Assembly (NCBI GenBank): GCA_024195585.1
Contig: SWBL01000025.1
Span: 124,001 to 188,000 of the forward strand
DNA: 64,000 nt
Direction of reading: 5' to 3'
From: Aureobasidium sp. EXF-3400
Taxonomy: Eukaryota; Ascomycota; Dothideomycetes; Dothideales; Saccotheciaceae
The position numbers were made by a program, and so were the translations under genes. Positions 25,064 through 34,917 of the stretch are shown in pieces. The notes under the pieces are model-generated. The model did not search any database, had not been told where the DNA came from, and worked only from the letters and a program-made list of their open reading frames with translations. Numbering within the stretch: position 1 is the stretch's first letter; every line of letters starts with the position of its first letter.

Positions 25064-26410
25064 ATGCGTTTCTCGACGGCACTCTCATGTGCCTTTACGG
25101 CCCTGCTGGCGGTGCCTACTATGGCTGCACCCTTTGCCATCACACCTGGAGACGCCAACCATGTCATCCTTACCGACGATAACACCGTCAACACTACAGA
25201 ATCGATACAAGCAGATGCAGTATCAGCTGCGGCGTCACGTCCTCCAGTTAACATGTTCGCCGCCACAGACTCAGACTTTATCGAACTATCTTTTATCAAC
25301 AAGATGGCAAGCTCAAATGTCAAGGCTTATGTTACTGGTAGAGACAGCAACAATGCTCTCGTCATGTTGCATCCTGACGGTACTTGGTACTATCCTCCGG
25401 CTACATCAGCTACAACACCACAACCTATCACAGAGAACGTTGCCATTCCTCTCGGTGCACAAGGCTCGACTGTCAAGATTTCTCTCCCTGGCTACATTAG
25501 CGCTGGTCGCATTTGGTTCGCCGATGGCAATTTGACGTTCTTCACCGTCAATGCTGGTGGTCAGGTTGCCCTGGTGGAGCCTTCTGCCGTCAACCCTTCG
25601 GATCCTTCGGCAGCTGTCAACTGGGGATTCATCGAGTTGACCTACCTCGAATCAGCCATCTACACCAACCTCAGTTACGTCGACTTTGTCGGTCTGCCTC
25701 TGGGACAGAAATTGACCGCTTGTGATGGCTCTGTGTTGCAAGCACAGGGTGTACACACTCAAGCCGTCGAAGACATCTGCGCCGATCTCGAAGAACAGAC
25801 TTGCATCGATGGATACCCATGGGCTGATCTGTGCGCCATGGATGCCAACTCCAATGCTCTGCGTGTACTTGCTCCTTACGACTACATCTCGCTATACCCC
25901 AATGCATTCTCAGACTACTGGACCTCCTACGTCGACGAGGTATGGAGATACTACAGCACTACCCCCCTCACCATCGACACTCAAGTCTCCGCCGGCCTGG
26001 TAAACTGCACAACAACTGGCGACTACCTGAACTGCGTCGGCGACAACAGAGCCTATGCCAAACCCTCCGCCGCCGATATCTTCGGCTGCAATGGCGGTCC
26101 TTTTGCCATCCAAAGCAGCGATAACGATATCCACCGTGCCGTTGTCCCTCGTCTTTGCGCTGCTTTCCACCGCAGTACTCTGCTGCTCAGTGGAGGCAAC
26201 ATTCAACCCATGTCTGATGTTTCGGGCTACTATACCAAGAGCGGCAGAGCTGCTAACTGGTACAGCAAGTTTGTGCATGACTATGAGGTTGATGGCAAGG
26301 GATATGCTTTTGCATATGATGATGTTACTCCCACTGGTGGCGTTGATATGGCTGGTTTGCTGTCTGTGGCTCAGCCTTCGCAGCTTGAGGTTACTGTTGG
26401 CGGTGTTTGA
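25064..26410 (+). CDS. Secreted glycoside hydrolase family 64 beta-1,3-glucanase
   Basis: A single exon of 448 residues starts at the ATG at 25064. Residues 1-21 form a signal peptide (MRFSTALSCAFTALLAVPTMA, cleavage before APF). The mature part opens with the GH64/thaumatin-like beta pattern: IELSFINKMASSNVKAYVTG, LVMLHPDGTWYYP, IPLGAQGSTVKISLPGY and GRIWFADG. Later landmarks are NWGFIELTYLE, SYVDFVGLPLGQKL and LCAAFHRSTLL. GH64 enzymes cut beta-1,3-glucan into pentasaccharides. A role in wall remodelling or feeding on other fungi is inferred. Potential N-glycosylation sites include NTTES, NLTF and NLSY. The family call rests on motif pattern; exact catalytic Glu/Asp were not assigned. Confidence 0.85.
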   Translation: MRFSTALSCAFTALLAVPTMAAPFAITPGDANHVILTDDNTVNTTESIQADAVSAAASRPPVNMFAATDSDFIELSFINKMASSNVKAYVTGRDSNNALVMLHPDGTWYYPPATSATTPQPITENVAIPLGAQGSTVKISLPGYISAGRIWFADGNLTFFTVNAGGQVALVEPSAVNPSDPSAAVNWGFIELTYLESAIYTNLSYVDFVGLPLGQKLTACDGSVLQAQGVHTQAVEDICADLEEQTCIDGYPWADLCAMDANSNALRVLAPYDYISLYPNAFSDYWTSYVDEVWRYYSTTPLTIDTQVSAGLVNCTTTGDYLNCVGDNRAYAKPSAADIFGCNGGPFAIQSSDNDIHRAVVPRLCAAFHRSTLLLSGGNIQPMSDVSGYYTKSGRAANWYSKFVHDYEVDGKGYAFAYDDVTPTGGVDMAGLLSVAQPSQLEVTVGGV

Positions 26411-27000
26411 TTATCTTCTATTTCTCTTTCTACCATCGTTGCTGGCGACGACAACCTTTTTCGATCTTTTGTAATATTCTTTGGATGAGATTTTACTCTT
26501 TCTTGATACAGAAGGAACTGGCTTTTCTTTCTTGAACCTGTTTTATATAATCTTTTTGGCGAGCAAGAATTTGAGGTGTGGATCAAAAGGAAAGATAAGT
26601 ATGGGAAAAAGATTCCCATACTCTTATATAGTCATATAGATACAACAGACATTTGGACTTGAAAAAAAAAGCCATGTCTCGATAAATGTAATGAACACTT
26701 TGAACATAAACTCTGCTTCGCTCTTTCCATCCTTCTTGACTGCTACTTATGGCTGGTGAATCTGGAGAAGCAGTCCTTCCTTACCCCAGGGCTCTCAACT
26801 TTTGCATCAAATAGAGTGCTGTCGCCTTCGTCCTTGCTGTCGCGACCGCATCATCGTCATCAATTGGTCAAACATGTAGATCTGGACCCAATATATTTTC
26901 TTATACTAATAATCAAGAATGACATGCCACCTGGTAAATCTCGCTGGTCACATCTTAAGCTTGGTGGTTCATCATACTAGACAGCTATTAGGCAACATGC
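26411..27000. other. Intergenic, AT-rich
   Basis: This is the 3' region of the GH64 gene followed by sequence with no credible gene. An A9 run lies near 26661. It opens the gene-poor tract that carries the tRNA-like sequences. Confidence 0.4.
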
Positions 27001-27005
27001 AAAAA
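27001..27005 (-). terminator. Pol III-type T-run after tRNA-like gene
   Basis: Five T on the minus strand lie 14 bases beyond the 3' end of the tRNA-like sequence at 27019-27120, long enough for RNA polymerase III termination. Confidence 0.45.
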
Positions 27006-27018
27006 GAGAGTAACGATC

Positions 27019-27120
27019 ACCATGGGTAGGATTCGAACCTACGACCTCCCGATCCTTGAGAGAGAGTATTAGGGACTTAGGTTACCGGATCGGGTGTGCT
27101 GACCACTGCACCACCATGGT
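27019..27120 (-). tRNA. tRNA-like Pol III gene with intron; anticodon not assignable
   Basis: On the minus strand, ACCATGG pairs fully with CCATGGT as a 7-bp acceptor stem. The D stem is GTGC/GCAC, the anticodon stem CCCGA/TCGGG, the variable loop has 5 nt and the T arm is GTAGG-TTCGAAT-CCTAC. A-box (TGGTGCAGTGG) and B-box (GGTTCGAATCC) fit the consensus. Between the anticodon-stem strands lie about 37 nt, so an intron is needed. Position 33 is C whichever way the loop is cut, whereas functional tRNAs have U33. The anticodon stem can extend to 8 bp (CCCGATCC/GGATCGGG). It may be a pseudogene or a tRNA-derived Pol III element; a functional tRNA with an odd intron position is not excluded. Confidence 0.6.
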
Positions 27121-27346
27121 CAGAGGGGGACCAAATTCAGCTCGTATAGAAAGGTTGACAAAAAAGGTGCCTGGTTAGTCGATACGGGTAGCTTAGGAAT
27201 GGAAGCTTCAGACATTCGGTCAGGAGTAACCCTCGAAGCCTGCTAACCATTAAAACTCCCTCATACAAACCTTAACTTTCCATAGCGACCCATACTTTCT
27301 ATCAACCCTTATATTCTTCGTACATTATGTCCCTGTAACCAAAACA

Positions 27347-27465
27347 GCCGTGGTAGTGCAGTGGTCAGCACACCCGATCCTCTACTATCCTTCAAACTCG
27401 CTCGCTTTCTCTTACCACTCTCTTTCAGGGATCTGGAGGTCGCTGGTTCGAACCCAGCCCACGGT
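27347..27465 (+). tRNA. Second tRNA-like Pol III gene of the same kind, plus strand
   Basis: GCCGTGG pairs with CCACGGT (one G-T), the D arm repeats that of the 27019-27120 copy exactly (GTGCAGTGGTCAGCACA), and the T arm is GCTGG-TTCGAAC-CCAGC. The anticodon stem CCCGA/TCTGG has one mismatch. About 54 nt separate its strands and differ completely from the intron of the first copy. Again position 33 is C. A-box and B-box are intact and an 11-T terminator follows. Shared D-arm and anticodon-stem sequence on opposite strands 230 bp apart points to duplication followed by intron divergence. Confidence 0.6.
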
Positions 27466-27478
27466 ATATATCGGGTTC

Positions 27479-27489
27479 TTTTTTTTTTT
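27479..27489 (+). terminator. Pol III T11 terminator
   Basis: Eleven consecutive T lie 13 bases after the 3' end of the tRNA-like sequence at 27347-27465. Confidence 0.65.
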
Positions 27490-27702
27490 GTCCATACTTG
27501 TTCCAGATACAATGGAGAAGTACGTTCGCCTACACAGTATCGTTTTCGAAATTAAATCCCTAGACACAAAAGCATAGAGCTCCATTTCCGTAGCCAAACC
27601 AGCAAAAAACCAGAGCCATAAGCTCTTTGGGAAAACTCATGTTCGTCGTCCCTTGATCTTAGCCACCAAATGTCGGACATCTGGCTAATTCGTGGATTAA
27701 GG

Positions 27703-27786
27703 CGTACACGGCGGGATTTGAACGGTGGTTTTATTACCGCTTTCGTAATGAAGGCGTGAGTGTAGACCGTTACACCACTCAGCCGA
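27703..27786 (-). pseudogene. Degenerate tRNA-like sequence
   Basis: On the minus strand a good A-box (TGGTGTAACGG) and D stem (GTGT/ACAC) are followed 40 nt later by a B-box-like GTTCAAATCC. The T stem, anticodon stem and acceptor stem do not pair properly, and no T-run follows. It looks like a decayed tRNA gene. Confidence 0.35.
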
Positions 27787-28069
27787 TTACAGTGACAAAA
27801 AGAACATAAGGTTGTTATATGTATTAGGTGGAAGTGAAGGGTTAGTTTGTGAAGTGAGTGTGTTTGTTTTTGGTTAGTCCTTAATATGTGTTCACGATTG
27901 TTTGTAGGGTTATACGTTATAAGTAGAACCCTACCTATAGTGTTTGTAAATAGTTCTTGCATTCTTTAGCATTGATAGTTATGACCTTCTCGATCTGCTC
28001 TAAGACAAATTACTCTGACGCTATCGATTGCTATGCTCCTTCTCAACGAGTTTAGAAAACACCAAACCG

Positions 28070-28756
28070 TCAATCAAGCAGAAACAGATATGTCAAGCGG
28101 CTCGAGCTCGACATATGCTGCATATCAGGACGCGGACGAATACCCGCACGCGTAAAGACGAATGATGATCGTTGTTTTCGGCCTCCGAACAACTTGACCA
28201 GTCGACACCGCGACATTGATGCCGGGTGCTCATCTCGAGATATCCTGACTCTATCTTGACTCTTCATAGAGTACCACCACCAATAATGGTCAAATGGCTT
28301 CTCTGCATCGAGCGCTGAAGAGCAATGTAGCAAGACTTGCTGCACCTCATCAACAAGTCCCTCAGTCAAAACCTCACCAGTCCGTATATAAAGCTTCGTC
28401 AAATTTGGAAACTTCTGTAGCGATTGCACTACACGCTCTCTTTCATATCCCCAATCGCATGTCCCACTGAGCACAGGCACCACGACATCGATTCCATCGA
28501 CAGAATCAAGCACATTCAGCGTATCCAGCGTGAGAATGCAGTTCTCAAGACTAGTTGCAGAGTCTCCTAGACATGTTTTCTTGAGAAAAAGTCTGGTGAA
28601 TATATAAGGTATGCTGTAAGACCGACACTTCTTACTGACGAGACCAAGGTTGATGAATGTAGTGTGGTATTGGCGATTGTAGTCTTGAGATCTGTGGATT
28701 GTGTCGCAGATTTGGGAGAAGAGTTCTGAAGGCAGGCGTTCGAGAGGTGAAGACAT
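28070..28756 (-). CDS. F-box-like protein
   Basis: A single exon encodes 228 residues from the ATG at 28756. The N-terminus LERLPSELFSQICDTIH matches the start of an F-box (LPxEL..I), which would bind Skp1 in an SCF ubiquitin ligase. The rest has LVSKKCRSYSIPYIFTRLFL and FPNLTKLYIR, typical of short fungal F-box proteins. It is shorter than most, so either a compact member or one lacking its C-terminal repeats; the end is basic and low in complexity. The substrate is unknown. Confidence 0.65.
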   Translation of the reverse strand: MSSPLERLPSELFSQICDTIHRSQDYNRQYHTTFINLGLVSKKCRSYSIPYIFTRLFLKKTCLGDSATSLENCILTLDTLNVLDSVDGIDVVVPVLSGTCDWGYERERVVQSLQKFPNLTKLYIRTGEVLTEGLVDEVQQVLLHCSSALDAEKPFDHYWWWYSMKSQDRVRISRDEHPASMSRCRLVKLFGGRKQRSSFVFTRAGIRPRPDMQHMSSSSRLTYLFLLD

Positions 28757-29634
28757 TTGTCATCGCTTTGGTTTCATACACTCCAAAGCTTGAGTGGTTG
28801 ATGATTGTGTTTAAGTAGGTCGTAGTCATATATGCATGAAGCTGTTGATATGGGTAGAGGAAAGATAGGGTGGCTTTGTAAGGTAGTGACGCTCAACTGT
28901 GACCACTCGCTTCGAGGGGGTGACGTGAGAGCAAATCTAACATTGAGAACCGATACATGCATCTCAAGCAAGCATCAGGAACAGGAGTCAGGGTTGTAGC
29001 GTGATCAGGGGACTCGGCTCAACGATAGCCCGAAGGAATGTCAGCCTTGGTGATGGAAATCAGATGTTGAGTCAACACTCACATGGCTGACCGGTCGGCA
29101 GCAGAGATGGAATTCTCAGCCATTTCAGAGAGAGAAACAAATTGGTCAACGGAATATGCTCATTCGACGATAGTTGACAAATCTAGTTGGAGGGCACTTA
29201 TAGGGAGCTGGATGGCCTATCGCTCCTGCCGTTGACACTCGTATGTAACTGCGGGGCGGAAGGATCTACATAGAGCGAGATGTATTAGCAGTCTACAAAA
29301 TACCGAACATACATATGATAAAGCATTCATTTCTTTTTGTTCTTTTGGCAATTATTTAAGAGAAGTGAAGTGGGAACAAGGTTAAGGGAAGACAGTTGCA
29401 GAGCCGCACAGTCAACAGGAGATATTGTGCCAGCACCGTATCCGTGTTGCGGAACCAAACCCTTCCCTTCCTTTCATCTAGCGGAAAAGTCGATTGACCA
29501 GCAATGCTTGCCCTTTGATTTTGCTCTTTTCCAGATGCAAGATATGCGACTCCCCCCTTCTTGAACAAGCTTTTTGATCCTTTCCTCATGTGCCTCCGTC
29601 GATGTATGTTGTATCGTGAAGAAACCAACAATGA
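28757..29634. other. Intergenic, no gene seen
   Basis: Promoter of the F-box gene and 3' region of the hypothetical gene ending at 29635. No RNA gene or repeat is recognised. Confidence 0.4.
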
Positions 29635-30768
29635 CTACCAGACGTTGCGCTCATCAGGTCTAAACTTGAAGTAATCAGGGGTGTGATAAGGCTCATGCGC
29701 AGGTACATGCTCAGGCAGCATCTCTGCAGCCTCGACCATACGCAGCTTCTCAATCTCAAAGAGTTCGTTGATGAGAATGAACAGCTGCTGTGCATCAGCT
29801 ACAATACGAGACTTGACACTGGGGTTGCAAGCTCCGAAGCGGTCGGTATGCCAGCGTTGACGTTCGACTTTGACGATGGCAAAATAGGCTTTGCTGAAGG
29901 CGAACGAACCGGGTCGGTCGATTATGGCGGTGCGAAAGACTTTATCGAGGCTATGACCACAGGCAATGGGAACGGGCTGACCACCAAGGATGGAGGCATT
30001 AGCACATTCTGAGCATGTCGGCATGGGAGGAACGGGCACATGAGTCATGGCTGATTTGTCTTTCAACTGCTCGTCGCAGTCCTGACGCCAAAGAGCATAT
30101 GCGGTCACGGGCGTGTGTCCATTCGGCGCAGGAGGAGGCTGAGGAGGTGGAACATGAACATGTTGAGGTGGGTGCTCACGAAGACAAGAGCTTAGCAGAG
30201 ACTTGTGACGCGGACGCGAGTGGTTGCGTTGCTTTTGCGAAGCGTAGAAGTGTGCCTTATGCTCATGGATCTTCCTCTTGAATGTCTCGGGGCTGTCCGG
30301 AAGTGGTATATCGGGTGCCCTCATGAAGGATTCTGGAAGCTTGGGTCTCGAGTTTGAACCATGACGACTATGTCTCGAACCCGGCGTAAATTGCTTCTTA
30401 GACAGAGGCACGTGAGTCGAAGAGCGCTTGGTGGCATAAGAAGAAGCGGTCGAAGAGAAGGAAGGTGGCAGAGAGTCATCGCCGAAGTGGACATTGTCGT
30501 GCGAGAGATCGTCCTTGTCATCGTAGGGGAATTGGTGACTATCCTTTCTCGAACGGCGGCGTTGCTCGCTGGCTCGGTCTTCATAGCTGCGGATGAACTC
30601 GCCATAGTTGGGAATGCCGACGACCGTCTTGCGGCGTCTGGACAGAGGAGCATTGGCGCCTCCACCGAACATTGCCTGCTGGTTGAGAATGTATGTCTCC
30701 CAATTATCGGCTCCTTTGGGAATACCTCCAGGGTAGAAGTCGCCAGCGCTGGTAGAGTTGATATCCAT
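29635..30768 (-). CDS. Hypothetical protein with C-terminal helical WHTDRF segment
   Basis: A single exon of 377 residues starts at the ATG at 30768. Residues 1-190 are basic and Ser-rich (SRRRKTVVG, EQRRRSRKDS). A His/Pro-rich linker follows (EHPPQHVHVPPPQPPPAP). The C-terminal ~110 residues look folded: VERQRWHTDRFGAC and LFILINELFEIEKLRM resemble the J-like helical segment (WHPDRF pattern) seen at the end of some uncharacterised fungal proteins. A pair CSECANAS and IACGH could bind metal but lacks a clear partner. Function is unknown. Confidence 0.68.
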   Translation of the reverse strand: MDINSTSAGDFYPGGIPKGADNWETYILNQQAMFGGGANAPLSRRRKTVVGIPNYGEFIRSYEDRASEQRRRSRKDSHQFPYDDKDDLSHDNVHFGDDSLPPSFSSTASSYATKRSSTHVPLSKKQFTPGSRHSRHGSNSRPKLPESFMRAPDIPLPDSPETFKRKIHEHKAHFYASQKQRNHSRPRHKSLLSSCLREHPPQHVHVPPPQPPPAPNGHTPVTAYALWRQDCDEQLKDKSAMTHVPVPPMPTCSECANASILGGQPVPIACGHSLDKVFRTAIIDRPGSFAFSKAYFAIVKVERQRWHTDRFGACNPSVKSRIVADAQQLFILINELFEIEKLRMVEAAEMLPEHVPAHEPYHTPDYFKFRPDERNVW

Positions 30769-31932
30769 GATGTTGGTTGTTGGTGGGATGGACCAGCTTT
30801 TCAGCCCATACTTCCTCGGTGTTGATGGACACGAAGAAATTTCTCGTCGAGCAAGCCGCGAAAGGGGGGTCGAGAGACACGGCAGAGCGGTTTCGGATGC
30901 TGTGCCACTCGCACCACGGCCTTGGTCGTTGGGTCAGACTGTGTTCGGGGAAGTGCTAGAGAGGTTTCCAGCAAACAGGGATCCCACGTGATGAGGTGCG
31001 TATGCTGTGCAACACAATCTCTGATGCAGCCCAAACCTCTGCGGTGTCGGCTTGAGCACACGCGTATCCGTGCGATAACTTTACAAAGTCGTCGAGATAT
31101 GCCTGTGGTCAGCAGCAACAAGCCTTCCGGATTAGCTCCTCGCATCATTGGTCCAAGTCCGTCGCACCTGCCTGTACGCTTCCTTCAACAGCTACCTACA
31201 TCGAGATTTGCTGCCTGCGATCTATTGCACTGCCCCTTTGACGATGATACCATATCGGACAAACCAGAGAGTTTGCAGTTATCAGCCTATATGTCCTGGT
31301 TCCTAGGTCATGTTCATCAACACAAGCAGAAAGACATATCTGTACCACGTTGCTGTTAGAGAGGACTCAGTATACAACATAGATTCCCTCAATGTAGATC
31401 AGGCCACCCGTTGTTTCCGAGCATGTTCAGAGGTCAGTACTGCACAGCGATATACTGACGATATCAGCATAAAAGACATGTAGGTGTCGCTTTGTGCTGC
31501 TTGCGTTGCCGAGTGAAACAACCTACATCTGGTCGAACTGTTGTAAAGATAGCTTCTGAGCAATATCGGACGGACGCCAAAACTTGGTCATCCAACTTTG
31601 ACATCGAAAGGGGACTTGTCTAGAGGAGAATCGCAACGAATGAAGTCGTCGGCGCTCAAAACATCCGTGCGCAGCCACCTCTGCACGGACCAAACGAAGC
31701 TGATAACATCCGGAGAGAGCTCCCGGATTGTTGCCCGAACATCTGGTCAATCTGAATTTCTATAGAAAAGTTCGGCAAAATGGAGTTCGTAAGCTTGATT
31801 TGAAAGAGGAAGAAAACATCCATGGTATCTAAGATCGAAAAGCTAAACACAATCCTCCTCTCCTTCCGTCAAAAGTTCCATCTCCGCGAAGTGAAGGTTA
31901 ATCGTTTCATCGTGATCTACAAACATAGGTAC
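30769..31932. other. Intergenic, no gene seen
   Basis: Frames of up to 145 codons occur but lack family likeness and overlap on both strands. It should contain the promoter of the gene starting at 30768 and the 3' region of VID27. Confidence 0.4.
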
Positions 31933-34483
31933 TTAGTAAGGACTGTTGACGATGTCATTTCTGCTGAGGTAGCTGCCACGGCCAGTCTTTCTAGGAGTGG
32001 CCATGATGCTCTCGCGAGTTGGTCTTTGCAGTGCTCTCTTGGCTACCATGTTGACCTCGTTGGGAAGAGCCACCACGATATTCTTGTCGCTACCGAAGCG
32101 GAAGTTGTCTGCCTTGACATCCTCAGCATAGCGCTTGATGCTGTAAGGATCCTTGCGTCCAGCAAGAACCTTCTTGAGACTCCAAGTGATGATGAAGGGT
32201 CCAGTTGCGGTGATGATGGTTGTCTCATCGACGTCGGGACCAGTGTTGAATCTTGCGGGTGTGAATGACATAGCGACCTTTGTCTCATGCTGGAACTGGG
32301 CGACGTGACTGGGTGTGAGGGCCAAACGACGTGGCTGGGGCTTCGAGTCCTTGGCGAACGACTTCTCGAAACCGAGCTTGCCCTCATTCTTGCCATCGCT
32401 TTGCAGAGCATCGATGAGCAAAAGGTAAGTGCGAGTTGTAGCAAGGACCCAACGACCGTTAGCGGACACATCAAGACCGATGATCGGGTCACCCAAAGCA
32501 GGAATGTGTGTCTTTGCGTTGATTCCAAGACGATCGAACATGCGGATATCACCCTTGCTTGAAGCGACGGCAATATATCCTTTATCAGTTGTAGCTGCAG
32601 CGGTGAAGCCGTTCTTGGTGGCGTACTGCTTGAGCTCTGAATCAACGAGCTTGTTGCCTTGCAGACGAGGATCGATACGGTACAGAGCGTTGTTAGACAG
32701 ACCCAAAAAGGTTTGCTCGCCGGTCATTTGACTGAACTTCTTTTCGGGAGCGAAGGTGTTGACAGGAATGTCATCGTGCACCTTCCACTCATCGACAATC
32801 TTGCCGTACTCAAGATCCATACGGAAGAGCGAGTTGGGGTTGTCACCGTCCTGCATGATCATGTTGCGATCCTCGGCGTGTAGCATGATCTTTTTGGGAT
32901 TAAAGGCCTTGCCGCCAGGTGTCTCGACCTTGGAGATGCTGGTGGAGAATTCGAGGTGATTGTCGGGGGTGTGCTTGAAGACACCAATTTTGTTACCTCT
33001 AACGACGAACGAGCGGTCGTGCTTGTAGCCGACAGCAAGCTGAGAGTTGACGTTTCCATCCTCGTCTCTTGTGATAACATCATCCTCTGACTCGTCACTG
33101 TCGTAGTGTTCGCTTCTCTGTCCGTCGTCCTCGTCCTCTTCTTGGTCGTAGTATTCTTCTTCCTCTTGCTCGTCCTCTTCACGAGCCTCAGCCTCTCTCT
33201 CATCATCTTTATCCTCCAGGACGAGATCGTTGAAGGCATCGAGGACATAATCTCTTTCAGTATCCTTTGCTTTGAGCCACTTGGTCTGGTTCGAGTGCTC
33301 CCAGAGAGCCTGCATCAGACCTTGTTGGAACTCTTCCAATGAATCTCTCTCCTTGAAACGCAAAAGCCACGAGTAGGCATTTCCATCGTCGCTGTAGTGG
33401 TTGAAGATGAACGAGAGGTACTCGAAGTTGAAGACGGGGTTGAGTTCGGGAACGACTTCCTGACCGAGCCAGTCTCTGTCGTCGCTGTTTAGTTGCAGCC
33501 AGTATTTCCAGTTACCAATTTCTGAGACGGTAGCGTTGACACTGTCGGCTTGCTTTATGAAAGTACCCGACTGGAAGTCGAAAAGATGGAGTTCGACGTC
33601 TTGGTCGGCCAGAGTTTCGCGGGCCTCAGGAGCCTTGTTTGCCGAAGGAGCGATGGTCGGAGCCTCCTCATAGGCTCGGAGAGGGGCCTTGCCAGATCTG
33701 GTTGTTCTGGACATGGCTTCACTGCGCTTGACTCCAGAGTTGGACTGGTTTAGGGATGGCATACGTGGAGTTGTGGGGGGTGGAGAGATGGTTGGAGAGC
33801 GAGATATGATGGGGGAGCGCGAGGGGCTCTGGATGGGACTCGCTTGTGGTATGGGATCTTCGTGATCGAAGCTAAACTCGCGCAGTTCTTCGTCGGTAGC
33901 GAGGTCGCGAGGCTTGCGGTATTTGCGCTCGTACTGGCACTGCGCGGCTACGAGAGCAAAGGATGATGCGGTCTCGGGGCTTGCTGAAGGGTCGCAGACA
34001 AATTCGAACAAGTCGCCGTCGTCACCGCTGAGATCAAGCCAACCAAGGACAACTTCGCCGTCGTCTCTGATGTCAACACGGAAGTGCAGATCCTCGTCAA
34101 GCAGGAATGTCTTTTCGTCCTTGTCTGAGGCTACACCGTCGAGTCGATCGTCTTGTGCGCCGTCTTCTCCTACAAGCTCTGCTTCGCCTTCTTCGTATAC
34201 CCGTTGAACGACGAGCTGGTACTGGAATTCCTGGCCGGTGCGTCGGATCGAGGCAGCAGCGTCTTTGAAGATGAGTTCCGAGTAGCCTTTGAGCGATCGG
34301 GGACGGACGAGGTATAGCTGGCCTTGGGGCAGTTCGATAATGGATTCTTTGTTGGCGTTACCAAAGAGGTATTTGCTAACTGTGTGGCAGGATTATTGTT
34401 AGCTGTGGTGAACTGGACACAGGAAAAGTGGGTGACGAAGTTGGAAGTTGGCGGGGAGACGAACGAGACCTCAGTGCAAACAT
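31933..34483 (-). CDS. VID27: VID27-family cytoplasmic protein
   Basis: Exon 34375-31933 plus a 14-nt first exon 34483-34470 give 818 residues. The 94-nt intron (34376-34469, GTCTCG..TTAG) joins to MFALSKYLFGNANKES, matching the family start. The N-terminal part has PQGQLYLVRPRSLKGYSELIFKD, then a Ser/Pro-rich linker, a PH-like segment (LHLFDFQSGTFIKQ, WKYWLQLN) and a strongly acidic stretch (EEDEQEEEEYYDQEEDEDD). The C-terminal half is a beta-propeller-like region (SLFRMDLEYGKIVDEWKVH, GLDVSANGRWVLATT). Yeast Vid27 was linked to vacuolar import and degradation of fructose-1,6-bisphosphatase; its biochemical role is unknown. The first exon is less certain because the donor is weak. Confidence 0.88.
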
Positions 34484-34917
34484 GGTTTTGACTTTTGGCA
34501 CGTCTGGCGACGATCGCTGTCAAGAAAGAAGACTACACCCACGAAGAAGCAGGAAGGAGTGAAACTACGATCAGGCGCATCAAATATGACCACCACGGTA
34601 AGAAAGTTGGTCGTGTCTGGGTCGTCACTGAGCAAACACGCCAACTTTCAGAGCAATTTGACACCCCGCCAAATTTGGGCGAGACAACATCATCCTTTCA
34701 CTTTCCACTTTGCGGCCTGTCTTGAAACTTTGATTGCTCTGCAGAGCTTGACGCCTCTTACTTGTCTCGCAATCTCCCTCATAAACACACCACATAGGTA
34801 GTAGTTCGTGATCAACGAGCTTATCATGATTCACTTTATCTTCTATCCACTCCTAAGAAACTCCTGGTATACTCAAGTACCTGTGAAAGACTACGCGTCG
34901 GGCGGTCATCCCACGCG
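34484..34917. other. Intergenic between VID27 and acetamidase
   Basis: Both neighbours are on the minus strand. VID27's promoter is next to 34484. No other feature is seen. Confidence 0.4.

Noticed and set aside
30922..31359. 145-codon plus-strand frame
   Set aside because: No family resemblance, crosses the promoter of the neighbouring gene.
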